From assembly GCF_036206005.1 (NCBI RefSeq), contig NZ_CP108143.1, positions 6,601,501 through 6,665,500 of the forward strand: a stretch of 64,000 bases of DNA. Direction: 5' to 3'. Both the position numbers and the translations under genes were made by a program. The notes beneath the pieces are model-generated. The model made no database searches and was not told the DNA's origin. It saw only the letters and a program-made list of their open reading frames with translations. Shown in pieces: positions 1 through 8,778 of this stretch; within the stretch, counting starts at the first letter, position 1; every line of letters begins with the position of its first letter. Source of the DNA: Streptomyces sp. NBC_00178. Lineage in GTDB: Bacteria > Actinomycetota > Actinomycetes > Streptomycetales > Streptomycetaceae.

Positions 1-943
1 CGACCTCGTCCGGGGAGCCGACCAGCCAGGTGGTCGCGGCTCCGCCGCCGCCGAACCTGCCGGGGGTGGTGTAGAGGCAGGTGTCGAGCACCTCGCCCCG
101 GGCGGCGAGGCCGAGGAGCCGCTGCTGCCCGACCGCGTCCCGCTGGTTCGGTGCCCAGTGCACCCCGTCCGTGCGGGCCATCTCCGCCACCTTCTCCTCC
201 GCGGCCCGCCACGCCTCCTCGGCCGTGTCACGCACCAGCGTGGTGATCCGCAGGCCGAACTCCAACGGCCGGTGACGGCGCCCGTCGCGCTCGCTCAACG
301 CCCTTAGCCGGTCGACGCGTTCGGCGATGCCGTCGAGGGGCTCGCCCCAGAAGAGCTGGACGTCCGCCTCGGCCACCGACACGCGCTCGGCGGCCGGGGA
401 GGCGCCGCCGAAGTAGAGCGTGGGGTGGTGCCGGCCGTTGCCCACCCAGGGGCGCGGTGCGACGGTCGAGCCCGTGACCTGGAAGTACGCACCGGTGTAC
501 GTGACGTCCTCCTCGGTCCACAGACGCCGCAGAAGGTGCATGAACTCCTCGGTACGGGCGTACCGCGCCGCCGGATCGGTGTTCGTGTCACCGTACGCAC
601 CCGGGTCGTCCCGGCCACTGACGATGTTGAGGAGGACGCGCCCCCGGCTGAGCTGGTCGAGGGTGGCCGCCGCACCGGCGAGCTGGGCGGGCTGCCAGTA
701 GCCCGGACGGATCGCGATCAGCGGCTCGAACGTCGTGGTCCGGGCCGCCAGGGCGGTGGCGACCGTGAAGGTGTCGGGCCGCCCCCACCCGGTGCCGATC
801 AGGGCGCCGTTCCAGCCGTGCGCCTCCACCGTGCGGGCGAGGTCGGTGGAGTACTCGGCGGACCCCCAGCCGGACACCGTGTCGTCGCCGCGGTGCCCCG
901 GCTCGACGGTGTTGGGGACGTACCAGAGGAACTTCGGGCTCAT
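1..943 (-). CDS. LLM-class flavin-dependent monooxygenase, SsuD-like (3' end outside window)
   Basis: About 314 N-terminal residues are visible; the C-terminus lies beyond base 1. The protein starts MSPKFLWYVPN and shows the SsuD-type pattern: a conserved AIRPGYWQPAQLA stretch, then TLDQLSRGRVLLNIVSG, a YARTEEFMHLLRRLW segment and PTLYFGGASPAAER. Members are FMNH2-dependent, often desulfonating alkanesulfonates; the natural substrate cannot be told from this sequence. The ATG at 941-943 is the first in-frame start with family homology. A TTGACA sits about 380 bases upstream on the same strand. Confidence 0.85.
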   Translation of the reverse strand, partial: MSPKFLWYVPNTVEPGHRGDDTVSGWGSAEYSTDLARTVEAHGWNGALIGTGWGRPDTFTVATALAARTTTFEPLIAIRPGYWQPAQLAGAAATLDQLSRGRVLLNIVSGRDDPGAYGDTNTDPAARYARTEEFMHLLRRLWTEEDVTYTGAYFQVTGSTVAPRPWVGNGRHHPTLYFGGASPAAERVSVAEADVQLFWGEPLDGIAERVDRLRALSERDGRRHRPLEFGLRITTLVRDTAEEAWRAAEEKVAEMARTDGVHWAPNQRDAVGQQRLLGLAARGEVLDTCLYTTPGRFGGGGAATTWLVGSPDEV

Positions 944-1354
944 CGTGTCTTCCGATCACTGCTCGGGCCCCGGCCGGAGCGACGCGGGCCGGGCCGCCGG
1001 TGCTGAGGAGGCGCGGGGGCGGTCCCCGCCGGGGCCCCGACCGCGGAGCGGAGGAGCCGTTGCCGTACCTCCGTGTCCGGTCGGGGACTCCGGGGTACGG
1101 GCTGGACGCGTCACGGGACCGGCGGCCCGGTGGCACACAGCCGTGCACGGTCAGGACGCGACCGTGGGGCGGACGTACGGATGGGCGGACGGGGCCGCGT
1201 GCAGGGGTGGGGTGAAGGTCAACACCCGGCGCCGGAGGCGCGGACGAGGTCGGGACAGCGCTCGCTGGGAAGGGGCTGAACCTCGGTCATGCGATCGAGT
1301 CTCGGTGCGGCCCTCCGGATTGTCAATGAGCCCCCCGTGCTCTCGCGGAACGCG
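944..1354 (-). promoter_or_regulatory. Long 5' region of the monooxygenase gene with a TTGACA-type -35
   Basis: No convincing gene lies here. On the minus strand a perfect -35 hexamer (TTGACA, forward 1321-1326) faces the monooxygenase, but the -10 about 17 bases further (GAGACT) is weak. A 23-codon reading frame (MTEVQPLPSERC..., ATG near 1290) follows it. If this is the promoter, the leader would be about 350 nt, long enough for a regulatory RNA, but I recognise no known riboswitch. Confidence 0.3.
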
Positions 1355-1387
1355 GCTGCCCCCGGCCCTCGTCGGGCCGGGGGCAGC
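1355..1387 (-). terminator. Rho-independent-type hairpin after the ABC exporter gene
   Basis: A perfect 14-bp stem (1355-1368 with 1374-1387) and a 5-base loop lie 14 bases past the stop codon of the minus-strand ABC transporter gene. There is no U-tract, as is usual for Streptomyces hairpins. Confidence 0.7.
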
Positions 1388-1400
1388 GCGGACGGCGGAG

Positions 1401-3224
1401 TTATTCGGCGGCGGCGGCCTGCTGGACCGCGGCCGTGTCGACGAGGAAGCCGCCGGACTGGTGGTGCCAGAGCTTGGCGTAGGCGCCGTCGGTGAGCAGC
1501 AGTTCGTGGTGCGTCCCCTGCTCGACGATGCTGCCGTGGTCGAGGACGATGAGGTGGTCCATCGCCGCGACCGTGCTCAGCCGGTGCGCGACCACCAGCG
1601 CGGTCCGGCCCTCCATCAGCTGCCACAGGGCCTGCTGCACGAGGGTCTCGCTCTCCGAGTCCAGTGCGCTCGTCGCCTCGTCCAGCAGCAGGACCGGAGC
1701 GTCGCGCAGGATCGCCCGGGCCAGGGCCACGCGCTGGCGCTGCCCGCCGGACAGCTTGACGCCGCGCTCCCCGACCATCGTGTCGAAGCCGGCGGGGAGG
1801 TGATCGGCGAATTCCGTGACGTGCGCCGCGTCGGCGGCAGCGCGGATCTCGGCGTCGGTGGCTCCGGGACGGGCGAACAGGATGTTCTCACGCAGCGTGC
1901 GGTGGAACATCGCCGGTTCCTGGGGTACGTACGCGATCAGGCTCCGCAGGTCGGACTGGCGCATCCTGCTGATGTCCTGACCCCCGATCAGGATGCGCCC
2001 CGACTGGACGTCGGCCATGCGCAGGAGCAGCCGGGTGAGCGTGGTCTTGCCGCCACCCGAACGTCCGACGAGACCGAGCCGCGTCCCGCTCGGCACGTCG
2101 AGGTCGAGCCCATCGAAGATCGGCCGGCTTCCCGCGTGGGCGAAGCCGACGTGCTCGAAGCGGACGTCGGCAGATCCCGGACGGACCGCTTCGGGGGCCG
2201 GCGGGTCCAGCACGGTGGGCGGTTCCACGAGCAGTTCGGTGAACTGCGCCGCCTCCGTCATCGAGCTTTCGAGCCGCCGGTAGATCTGGTTGAACTCGAA
2301 CATGATGCGTGTCGAACCGGTGTAGTAGGTGAACGCGACCACGATCGCCTCCACGCTGCCCCCGCCCGCGGCGAACGAGACGGCGAGGAGCAGACCGAGA
2401 CCGTTGGTCAGCACCGACATGGGGGCGACCAGCGTGTCGATCCGGAGGTTGCCGTAGTCCCAGGAGCGCAGGGTCAGTCTGCGCGACTCCGCGACCCGGG
2501 ACCGGTGTTCGGCGGCCTCCCGCTCCTCGGCGGCGAACGCGCGGACGGTGTCCATGTTCATCAGGGCGTCGGACACGTGCCCGGAGACCCGTGCGATGGC
2601 CTCCTCGCGTTCGTTGACCAGCCGCTGCCGACGACGGATGAGGGGTGCGGCGCAGAACGCGGTCAGGACGATCATCGTCAGCAGACCGGCGACCAGCAGG
2701 GGGTCGTAGTGCCAGAGGACCACCGTGCCGAACAGCAGCGGTGCCAGGCTCCCCACGACGTTGAAGGTCAGCGTGTCGACGAACTCCTCGAAGCGGGCGG
2801 CGAAACTCAGCACCCGCTTGGTCAGGGAGCCGGCGAAGTTGTCCTGGTAGAACGACGCGTCCTTGGCGAACAACGCGTCCATGCCGGTGACGTACAGGTG
2901 CTCGATGCCGCGGGCGTCGACCCGGTTCAGGCAGTGCAGACCCAGCCTCCACAGGGTCTCCGCGAGGAGCAGGACCCCGGCGAACACCCCGACGTAGGGG
3001 AGCGCGTCGTGTAAGCCGATGGCCCCGTCCTCGGCGATGCGGCCCACCAGCTTGGCGACGACCAGCGGGGCGACGTAGGTGATCCCGATGTTGCCGAGTG
3101 CGGGGAGCAGGAGAGCCGGAACCGACAGCCCTCGTTGGCGGGACAGTTCGTTCAGGTAGTGACGGAGTGCGAGCCGGACCGGGCCCCTGTCCGGCCCGGT
3201 GCCCTGTGCGTGCTGCGATCCCAT
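1401..3224 (-). CDS. ABC transporter half-molecule, exporter type (fused permease and ATP-binding domains)
   Basis: 607 residues. An N-terminal six-helix type I exporter membrane domain (roughly 20-320) is fused to a nucleotide-binding domain (roughly 360-590). The Walker A reads GRSGGGKTT, the signature LSGGQRQR and the Walker B LLLDEATSALD, so the ATPase should be active. It probably works as a homodimer exporting a lipid, drug or peptide; the substrate is unknown. I chose the ATG at 3224 because GAGG lies 5 bases upstream and the protein then starts MGSQHAQG. Longer in-frame starts add a low-complexity region without family homology. The gene stands alone with its own terminator. Confidence 0.88.
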   Translation of the reverse strand: MGSQHAQGTGPDRGPVRLALRHYLNELSRQRGLSVPALLLPALGNIGITYVAPLVVAKLVGRIAEDGAIGLHDALPYVGVFAGVLLLAETLWRLGLHCLNRVDARGIEHLYVTGMDALFAKDASFYQDNFAGSLTKRVLSFAARFEEFVDTLTFNVVGSLAPLLFGTVVLWHYDPLLVAGLLTMIVLTAFCAAPLIRRRQRLVNEREEAIARVSGHVSDALMNMDTVRAFAAEEREAAEHRSRVAESRRLTLRSWDYGNLRIDTLVAPMSVLTNGLGLLLAVSFAAGGGSVEAIVVAFTYYTGSTRIMFEFNQIYRRLESSMTEAAQFTELLVEPPTVLDPPAPEAVRPGSADVRFEHVGFAHAGSRPIFDGLDLDVPSGTRLGLVGRSGGGKTTLTRLLLRMADVQSGRILIGGQDISRMRQSDLRSLIAYVPQEPAMFHRTLRENILFARPGATDAEIRAAADAAHVTEFADHLPAGFDTMVGERGVKLSGGQRQRVALARAILRDAPVLLLDEATSALDSESETLVQQALWQLMEGRTALVVAHRLSTVAAMDHLIVLDHGSIVEQGTHHELLLTDGAYAKLWHHQSGGFLVDTAAVQQAAAAE

Positions 3225-3868
3225 GCCGACCTCGTGTCGTTGCGCGGGCAGTTGCGCCGGACCCCGCCACGGTGGCCGGCCTCCGCCCCGGGGGCGTGGC
3301 GAACCACCGGGCACATGCGCTCGTGCCGCGTGCGCGGCGAGGTGTCCGGGGGAGAAAGTCTTCCGTGACCGTGTGTCCGGCGTCCAAGTGTTTTCGGGGT
3401 ACACCGGTGCGTTTCGGCCTCGTCGGCCGCGCGCCCCCGCACCACCCGGTGCGCCGCGTCAGGAGTCTCAGGACGGCACTCGCGGTGCATGCCTGCGGGG
3501 CTCGCGCCGGTCCTACGGGGCGGACGGCGCGGGCCGCACGGACGGGCGGGCGCTCGGAGGCGGACCCCCTCAAAGCGGCCACAGGGATTCAGGCCCGGAG
3601 CAGGTCTGTGAGGGCCTGCCGCACCTCGGCGGGTGGCGGAATCCCGGCGCGTCCCGCACCTCGGCGGGTGGCGGAATCCCGGCGCGACGCGACCGGGGGC
3701 CAGGCCCGCCCCAAGGGCTGTCCCGTCATCCCTGGCGGGCTCGCGACGACCGCTACGGCACCTCGCCGCGTCGTCGGGGCGCCGGAACGCGTCCCGGATG
3801 CGGTCCTCCGCCGTGCGGTGCACCGCATGTGACCGCGCGCTGATCCACCACGGACGGCGGGGCAGCCC
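3225..3868. other. 644-bp intergenic region without a convincing gene
   Basis: Several long reading frames cross this stretch on both strands, but they lack domain homology, a ribosome-binding site and consistent codon bias. The minus-strand part next to 3224 must carry the promoter of the ABC exporter; a possible -35 TTGGAC lies near forward 3389-3394. A two-copy direct repeat occupies 3619-3686. Confidence 0.6.
3619..3686. repeat. Two-copy tandem repeat, 33 bp identical, period 35 bp
   Basis: Bases 3619-3651 and 3654-3686 are identical, with 2 bases between them. It lies in the non-coding region between the ABC exporter and the DUF5709 gene. Two copies with a 2-base gap do not make a CRISPR array. 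Confidence 0.85.
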
Positions 3869-4327
3869 TCAGCCGAACAGATCCTCCTCCTCGGGGATCA
3901 GATGCATGGCCGCTTCCTCCGCCGAGGCCGCGGCGCCGTCGATCCCCACGTCCTGCGCGGTGAGGGTGGAGGCGACGTGCCCGTCGCCCTCCTGCGTGAG
4001 GCGGCCCGCCCGGTCGGTGCCGACTTCGAGGTCGTAGGGCTCCCCGTCGCCGTCCTCGAGGTCGCCGATGCCGTCGCCGGTGTCCGAGGTCTCCGGAACC
4101 TCCCTGGTCAGGCGGCTGTCGAGGGATTCGCCCGATTGCTGCTCCGCGGCCGTCGTGCCCTTGTCGTCGACCGCCCAGGGCCGCTCCGGCGGGGAGTACC
4201 CCTCGTCCAGGACGTCGGTGATCCCGGAGGTGTCCAGCGTGTCCTCCACGTCCAGCAGGTCGTCCGGGTCCGAGGCCTCCGGCTCCTGCGGCTGGTAGAC
4301 GTCGTCCCCCCGGTCGCTGTCCGTCAT
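3869..4327 (-). CDS. DUF5709 family acidic protein
   Basis: 152 residues, very rich in Asp and Glu, without membrane segments. The motifs DLLDVEDTLDTSG, DVLDEGYSPPERPWAV and ESLDSRLTREVPE are typical of DUF5709, a family I know only from actinobacteria and whose function is unknown. The start MTDSDRGDD has GGAAGGGG about 5 bases upstream. It is transcribed away from the metal-responsive operon and shares the 213-bp divergent region with it. Confidence 0.85.
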   Translation of the reverse strand: MTDSDRGDDVYQPQEPEASDPDDLLDVEDTLDTSGITDVLDEGYSPPERPWAVDDKGTTAAEQQSGESLDSRLTREVPETSDTGDGIGDLEDGDGEPYDLEVGTDRAGRLTQEGDGHVASTLTAQDVGIDGAAASAEEAAMHLIPEEEDLFG

Positions 4328-4427
4328 GGCGTGCCCCTTCCTCCGGGTGCCCCTCTACGTCATTCCACTCCGGTCGGGCGGCAGGCGCAACGGAAGCAGT
4401 TTCCCCGCGTGAGTGACACCGTTTCAG

Positions 4428-4456
4428 ATGACAATGAAAACGATTGTCGATAACGT
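4428..4456 (+). promoter_or_regulatory. Promoter with Zur/Fur-like palindrome in its spacer
   Basis: A -35-like ATGACA (4428-4433) and a -10 TAACGT (4451-4456) are separated by 17 bases. Bases 4429-4450 hold an AT-rich dyad, GACAAT (4430-4435) matched by ATTGTC (4443-4448). The inner part, TGAAAACGATTGTC, resembles the TGAnAA...TTnTCA pattern of actinobacterial zinc-uptake-regulator boxes. A second, overlapping inverted repeat, TTTCA/TGAAA, starts at 4422. The box covers the spacer, so a bound repressor should block RNA polymerase. The promoter reads toward the ten-gene operon starting at 4540. Assignment to Zur rather than another Fur-family protein is inference. Confidence 0.6.
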
Positions 4457-4539
4457 GTGTGAGGTCGGGCCGGACTCCCTCCGTACGGGTGGCCTCCGCA
4501 TGCCCGCGTACCCGAATGCACTGTGAGAAGGGGGAGTTC

Positions 4540-5796
4540 ATGCCTCACCTGTTGGTGGTCGAGAGCTGGGTCGGTTCGATGAGCAGACTGCTGCCGCGGA
4601 CCCTGGGGGAGGGAGGGCACCACTTCACCTTCCTCACCCGTGATCTGATGCATTACCTCCGGGGAGCGCCGGAGGGCAAGGACCACCCGCTGCTCACCGC
4701 GCGTAACGTCGTCACGGCGCCCACCAACGACATCGCGACGCTGCTTCCGCTGGTCGAGCGCCTGCACGGAGCGCTCGCCTTCGACGGTGTGATCACGTCC
4801 TGTGACTACTACCTGCCCGCAGTGGCCCGGATCGCCGCCCGTCTCGGCCTCCCCGGCCCCGCCCCCGAGGCGATGGAGAACGCCTGCCGCAAGGACACGA
4901 CCCGGCAGGTCCTCGCGGCCGCAGGTGTGCCCGGGCCGCGGTTCGCGGTCTGCGCGGACGAGGCGGACGCCCTCGCCGCCGCCACCGGGATCGGCTACCC
5001 CGTGGTCGTGAAGCCGGTGGACCTGTGCGGAGGCATGCTCGTACGCCGGGCCGACGACGGCGCGCAGCTCGCCGCCGCCTGCCGCGCGCTGGCGGACTTC
5101 CCGGTCAACGCCAGAGGCCAGCGGCGTACCCCTCACATCCTGATCGAGGAGTACCTGCCGGGCCCCGAGGTGAGCGTGGAGACGGTGACCTTCGGGGGAG
5201 TCACCCACGTCGTCGGAGTGACCGACAAGAGCGTCGGCAGGGCCCCCGCCTTCGTCGAGACCGGGCACATGTTCCCGGCCGACCTCCCCTGCGGCGAACG
5301 TGCGGCCGCCGCGGACGCGGCGGTCCGCGCCGGAGCGGCGCTCGGTCTCGACACCGTCGTCGCGCACACCGAGATCAAGCTGACGGCGGACGGCCCCCGT
5401 GTCGTGGAGGTCAACCCCCGCCCCGCCGGAAACCGCATCACCGAGCTGGTCCGCCACGTCACGGGAATCGACCTCGCCGCCGCATGTGCCGACGTGGCTC
5501 TCGGGCGGGCACCCGACCTCCGCCGGTCCGACACCGGACTGCGAAGTGCCGCCATCGGATTCCTCGTCCCCGAGGCCGCCGGCACCCTCGCCTCGGTGGA
5601 GGGCGCGGACGGCGTGCGCGACGCCGCAGGAGTGCTGGAGGTGCAACTCGCGGAAGCCGGCCGCACGGTGGAAGCCGCCCGGAGCAACAACGGCTACCTG
5701 GGGCACGTCATGGCGGGTGACGCCGCCGGACTCGGCGCCCGCCGCCACGTCGAGGCGCTGCTCGCCGGACTGCACCCCCGGCTGGTGAGCGCATGA
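4540..5796 (+). CDS. ATP-grasp amino acid or peptide ligase, first gene of the putative metallophore operon
   Basis: 418 residues. It has an N-terminal pre-ATP-grasp fold (MPHLLVVESWVGS), an ATP-binding segment (YPVVVKPVDLCGG), EEYLPGPEVSVE and the metal-binding EVNPRPAGN motif, in the order seen in carboxylate-amine ligases of the carnosine synthase/BacD group. Such enzymes join an acyl phosphate to an amine, usually linking two amino acids. The ATG at 4540 is preceded by a strong AAGGGGGAG; an upstream in-frame start at 4444 lies inside the promoter region. Its stop overlaps the next start (ATGA). The substrates are probably supplied by the downstream PLP enzyme, which is inference. Confidence 0.85.
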   Translation: MPHLLVVESWVGSMSRLLPRTLGEGGHHFTFLTRDLMHYLRGAPEGKDHPLLTARNVVTAPTNDIATLLPLVERLHGALAFDGVITSCDYYLPAVARIAARLGLPGPAPEAMENACRKDTTRQVLAAAGVPGPRFAVCADEADALAAATGIGYPVVVKPVDLCGGMLVRRADDGAQLAAACRALADFPVNARGQRRTPHILIEEYLPGPEVSVETVTFGGVTHVVGVTDKSVGRAPAFVETGHMFPADLPCGERAAAADAAVRAGAALGLDTVVAHTEIKLTADGPRVVEVNPRPAGNRITELVRHVTGIDLAAACADVALGRAPDLRRSDTGLRSAAIGFLVPEAAGTLASVEGADGVRDAAGVLEVQLAEAGRTVEAARSNNGYLGHVMAGDAAGLGARRHVEALLAGLHPRLVSA

Positions 5797-6632
5797 GCAA
5801 CGCGACCCGCACTCCCGCCGCGTCTCTCGACGGCCTGATCGACCAGGTGTCGGCCGGGAGGGCCGGCCCGGCGCCCCGTACCCGCAAGGTCACCGTCGCC
5901 TTCACCACGGCCCAGGCCGTCCGGCACGACGGGCGGCGCGGCGGATACCGCAACGAGGTCCTCAGCCTGCGCGTCGGCAGCGCCGTCGGCTCCTGCTCGG
6001 TGGAACCGGGAGCACTTCCCGCCGGGACCGCCGAGGAGTGTGCCGGTGCGGACGTCGCCGCGCTCCTCGCCCACCCGCTGCTGCCGGTCCGGGTCGCGGC
6101 ACTGGACGCCTACCTGATGGACGTACAGCCGCACACCGGCGCCGCCGGCGCCGAGCCGGTGACCGTGCCCTCCGGAAGCTCGCTCGACCGGTCGCGGGCC
6201 AGGGCCGCCGCCGTCGTCGATCTGCTGGACCCGGCGCCCGGCGCCGTCGTCCTGGTCGTGGGCGTCGTCAACTCCCTGCTGGCCGAGCTACGTTCCCGGG
6301 GGTGCACGGCGCTCCCGTGCGACCTGAAGGGCGGCTCCACGGAGTGGGGCGAGCCCGTGGCCACGGACGCGCTCGCCGGGATCGGGCGCTGCGACGCGGT
6401 GCTGGCCTCCGGCATGACCCTGGGCAACGGAACCTTCGACCCGCTGCGCCGCCGGGCGCTGGACCACGGCAGACCCCTCGTCATGTTCGCCCAGACCGGC
6501 AGCGCCGTACTGCCCCGCTTCCTGGGTGCCGGCGTGACCGCCGTCTGCGCGGAGCCCTATCCGTTCTTCTGGCTCGACGGCGGACCCTCCGTCGTCCACC
6601 GCTACCGTGCGGACGACGGAGGCACCCCGTGA
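5793..6632 (+). CDS. DUF4213/DUF364 (putative heavy-metal chelation) protein
   Basis: 279 residues. The N-terminal half has the DUF4213 pattern (HPLLPVRVAALDAYL). The C-terminal half has the Rossmann-like DUF364 pattern, with CDAVLASGMTLGNGTFD matching the family's conserved TGS-x-NGT region and FAQTGSAVLPRFLGAG after it. Pfam describes both domains as putative heavy-metal chelation proteins, but no reaction is firmly established. It overlaps its neighbours on both sides by 4 bases. Its position between a ligase and a PLP enzyme suggests it handles a metal-binding intermediate or product; this is inference. Confidence 0.75.
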   Translation: MSNATRTPAASLDGLIDQVSAGRAGPAPRTRKVTVAFTTAQAVRHDGRRGGYRNEVLSLRVGSAVGSCSVEPGALPAGTAEECAGADVAALLAHPLLPVRVAALDAYLMDVQPHTGAAGAEPVTVPSGSSLDRSRARAAAVVDLLDPAPGAVVLVVGVVNSLLAELRSRGCTALPCDLKGGSTEWGEPVATDALAGIGRCDAVLASGMTLGNGTFDPLRRRALDHGRPLVMFAQTGSAVLPRFLGAGVTAVCAEPYPFFWLDGGPSVVHRYRADDGGTP

Positions 6633-7714
6633 CCACGGCGTTCCTGCCCGCCCTCGCACCCAACCGCGAACTGCTCGCGCTCATCGGCCGCACCCCGCTG
6701 GCCAGGATCACCACCGCCCTGCCCCGTCGCCACCCCGGCTTCTGGGCCAAGCTCGAAGGGCACGCCGTCGGCGGCATGAAGGCGCGGGCCGCCGTCTCCA
6801 TGCTCCTGGGCGCCGAGGAACGCGGCGAACTCCTCCCCGGCGCACCGGTGGTGGAATCGACCTCCGGAACCCTCGGGATAGGCCTCGCCTTCGCCGGACA
6901 GGCGCTCGGACACCCCGTCGTGCTGGTCGGGGACACCGAACTGGAGCCCTCCATGCGCCGGTTGCTGCGCTCCCACGGCGCCCGTCTGGAACTGGTGGAC
7001 ACGCCTGCCGCCCAAGGAGGCTGGCAGGGCGCCCGCCTGGAGAAGCTGCACGACCTCCTCGGGCGCCTCCCCGGGGCGTACTGGCCCGACCAGTACAACA
7101 ACCCCGACAACACGGCCGGTTACGCCTCACTCGCCGCCGAGCTGGCCACCCAGCTCGACCACCTCGACATCCTCGTCTGCAGCGTCGGCACCGGCGGGCA
7201 CAGCGCCGGGATCGCCGGGCCGCTGCGCAGGCACTGGCCGGCCCTGCGCCTCATCGCCGTCGACTCCACCGGATCGACCATCTTCGGGCAGGCCGCCGCC
7301 CCCCGCCTGATGCGTGGACTCGGCAGCAGCATCCACCCGCGGAACGTCGCCCACCGGGTCTTCGACGAGGTGCACTGGATCGGACCGGCCGAGGCCGTCG
7401 ACACCTGCCGGCGCCTCGCACGCGGCAACTTCGTCAGCGGCGGATGGAGCACGGGCGCCGTCGCGCGGGTCGCGGCCTGGGCCGCCGCCTCCCACCCCGG
7501 GGCGGCCGTCGCCACCGTGTTCCCGGACGGACCGCACCGCTACCTCGGGAGCGTCTACGACGACGACTTCACGGCCGCACACCACCTGGACCCCCGCCTC
7601 GCCGCCGGTGAGCCCGTCGACATCCCGCACCCACGCGCCGCGCACGCCGGTGGCTGGGCCAGGTGCACCACCGTCACCGACCCATCGGCGGGACACCCGG
7701 GAGGACAGCCGTGA
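6629..7714 (+). CDS. PLP-dependent cysteine-synthase-like enzyme (fold type II)
   Basis: 361 residues. The PLP Schiff-base lysine is Lys51 in GGMKARAAV. A substrate or phosphate loop reads ESTSGTLGIG, and the GTGG phosphate-binding loop is at VGTGGHSAG. The YNNPDNTAGY segment is typical of CysK/SbnA relatives. In staphyloferrin B and EDDS-type pathways, SbnA-like enzymes use O-phosphoserine to build 2,3-diaminopropionate precursors; a similar role here is plausible but not shown, and no SbnB partner is present. The GTG at 6629 overlaps the stop of the previous gene. A longer in-frame extension to 6038 only reads over that gene. Confidence 0.85.
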   Translation: MTTAFLPALAPNRELLALIGRTPLARITTALPRRHPGFWAKLEGHAVGGMKARAAVSMLLGAEERGELLPGAPVVESTSGTLGIGLAFAGQALGHPVVLVGDTELEPSMRRLLRSHGARLELVDTPAAQGGWQGARLEKLHDLLGRLPGAYWPDQYNNPDNTAGYASLAAELATQLDHLDILVCSVGTGGHSAGIAGPLRRHWPALRLIAVDSTGSTIFGQAAAPRLMRGLGSSIHPRNVAHRVFDEVHWIGPAEAVDTCRRLARGNFVSGGWSTGAVARVAAWAAASHPGAAVATVFPDGPHRYLGSVYDDDFTAAHHLDPRLAAGEPVDIPHPRAAHAGGWARCTTVTDPSAGHPGGQP

Positions 7715-8778
7715 AACTCACCCAGCGCACCGTGCGGCTGACCCTCACCGAGCCGCTGCGCATCTCCCGGTCCACCATGGCCGCCCGCGACGCCGTGTGG
7801 CTCACCGTCGAACACGACGGACTGCGCGGTCACGGCGAGGCCGTCACCAGCCGCTTCTACGGACTCGACACCCCCACCCTGCAACGCCTCGCGGCCCGCA
7901 CCGGCGAGCGGCTGGCACGCTTCGCCGGTCCCGAGACCGCACTGCACGCCCTGCGCACCGGCGAACTCGGCCCGACCGGAACCCCGGCAGCGGTGACCGC
8001 GGCGACCGAGGCGGCGCTGCTCGACCTGGTGGGCAAGCGCGCCGCCACGGCCGTCCACCGCTTCCTCGGCTCGTCCGTGCCCCCGAGGGCCGCCACCGCC
8101 CGCACGATCTCGATCACCTCGCCGGGCCGTGCTGCCGCCCAGGCACGCAGGCTCGCCGACGCGGGCTTCTCCGTCCTCAAGATCAAGGCGGGGGACCCGG
8201 ACCACGAGGCCGACCTGGACCGGGTGCGCGCCGTCCGCGCCGCGGCACCGGCGGCCCGGCTCCTCCTCGACCCGAACGGGGCCTGGACGGTGGGCCATGC
8301 GAGGAGGCTCCTGCCCCGGTACGCCGACCTCGGCATCGAAGCGGTGGAACAGCCCGTCGCCCCCGGAGACCCCGAAGCCCTCGCCCGGCTCGCGGCCCGC
8401 TCACCCCTGCCCGTCATCGCCGACGAGGACGCCGTCACGCACGAGGACGCCCGCCGCCTCGCCGGACGGGTCCACGGAATCAACGTCAAGCTCGCCAAGT
8501 GCGGCGGCGTGCACGCCGCTCTGCGCATCGCCGCGCTGATCGAGGGCAGCGGCACCGACCTCATGCTCGGCTGCCTCACCGCCAGCACCCTGGGAATCGC
8601 GCCCGCCGTCCACATAGCCGACCGCGCCCGCTGGGCCGATCTCGACGGGCACCTCCTGCTCGCCCACGACCCGTGGACGGGCATCGGCGGCGACGACGGC
8701 TCCGTCCGGGCCACCGGGCTGCCCGGCCTCGGCGTACGGCCCCACGACGACACCCGGACGTGGAGCGAGGCCTCATGA
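7711..8778 (+). CDS. Enolase-superfamily enzyme, dipeptide-epimerase-like
   Basis: 355 residues with the two-domain muconate-lactonizing/dipeptide-epimerase architecture. The catalytic set appears complete: Lys157 and Lys159 in the KIK motif, metal ligands Asp187 (LLLDPNG), Glu213 (EQP) and Asp238 (ADED), and Lys260 on the opposite face (INVKLAK). The SGGx-type end region reads MLGCLTASTLGIA. Relatives epimerise L-Ala-D/L-Glu or other dipeptides. Placed beside an ATP-grasp ligase, it could invert a stereocentre of a ligated product (inference). The GTG start at 7711 overlaps the previous stop. Confidence 0.85.
   Translation: MKLTQRTVRLTLTEPLRISRSTMAARDAVWLTVEHDGLRGHGEAVTSRFYGLDTPTLQRLAARTGERLARFAGPETALHALRTGELGPTGTPAAVTAATEAALLDLVGKRAATAVHRFLGSSVPPRAATARTISITSPGRAAAQARRLADAGFSVLKIKAGDPDHEADLDRVRAVRAAAPAARLLLDPNGAWTVGHARRLLPRYADLGIEAVEQPVAPGDPEALARLAARSPLPVIADEDAVTHEDARRLAGRVHGINVKLAKCGGVHAALRIAALIEGSGTDLMLGCLTASTLGIAPAVHIADRARWADLDGHLLLAHDPWTGIGGDDGSVRATGLPGLGVRPHDDTRTWSEAS

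Noticed and set aside
735..3014. 759-codon open frame on the plus strand
   Set aside because: It lies in antisense to the ABC exporter, has no domain homology and reads as a shadow of its codon bias.
3619..3686. Possible CRISPR array
   Set aside because: Two copies, a 2-base gap, no spacer-sized intervals and no cas genes.
3098..3832. 244-codon frame and opposing frames in the 3.2-3.9 kb gap
   Set aside because: No motif, ribosome-binding site or stable codon bias; the tandem repeat changes the encoded residues in each frame.
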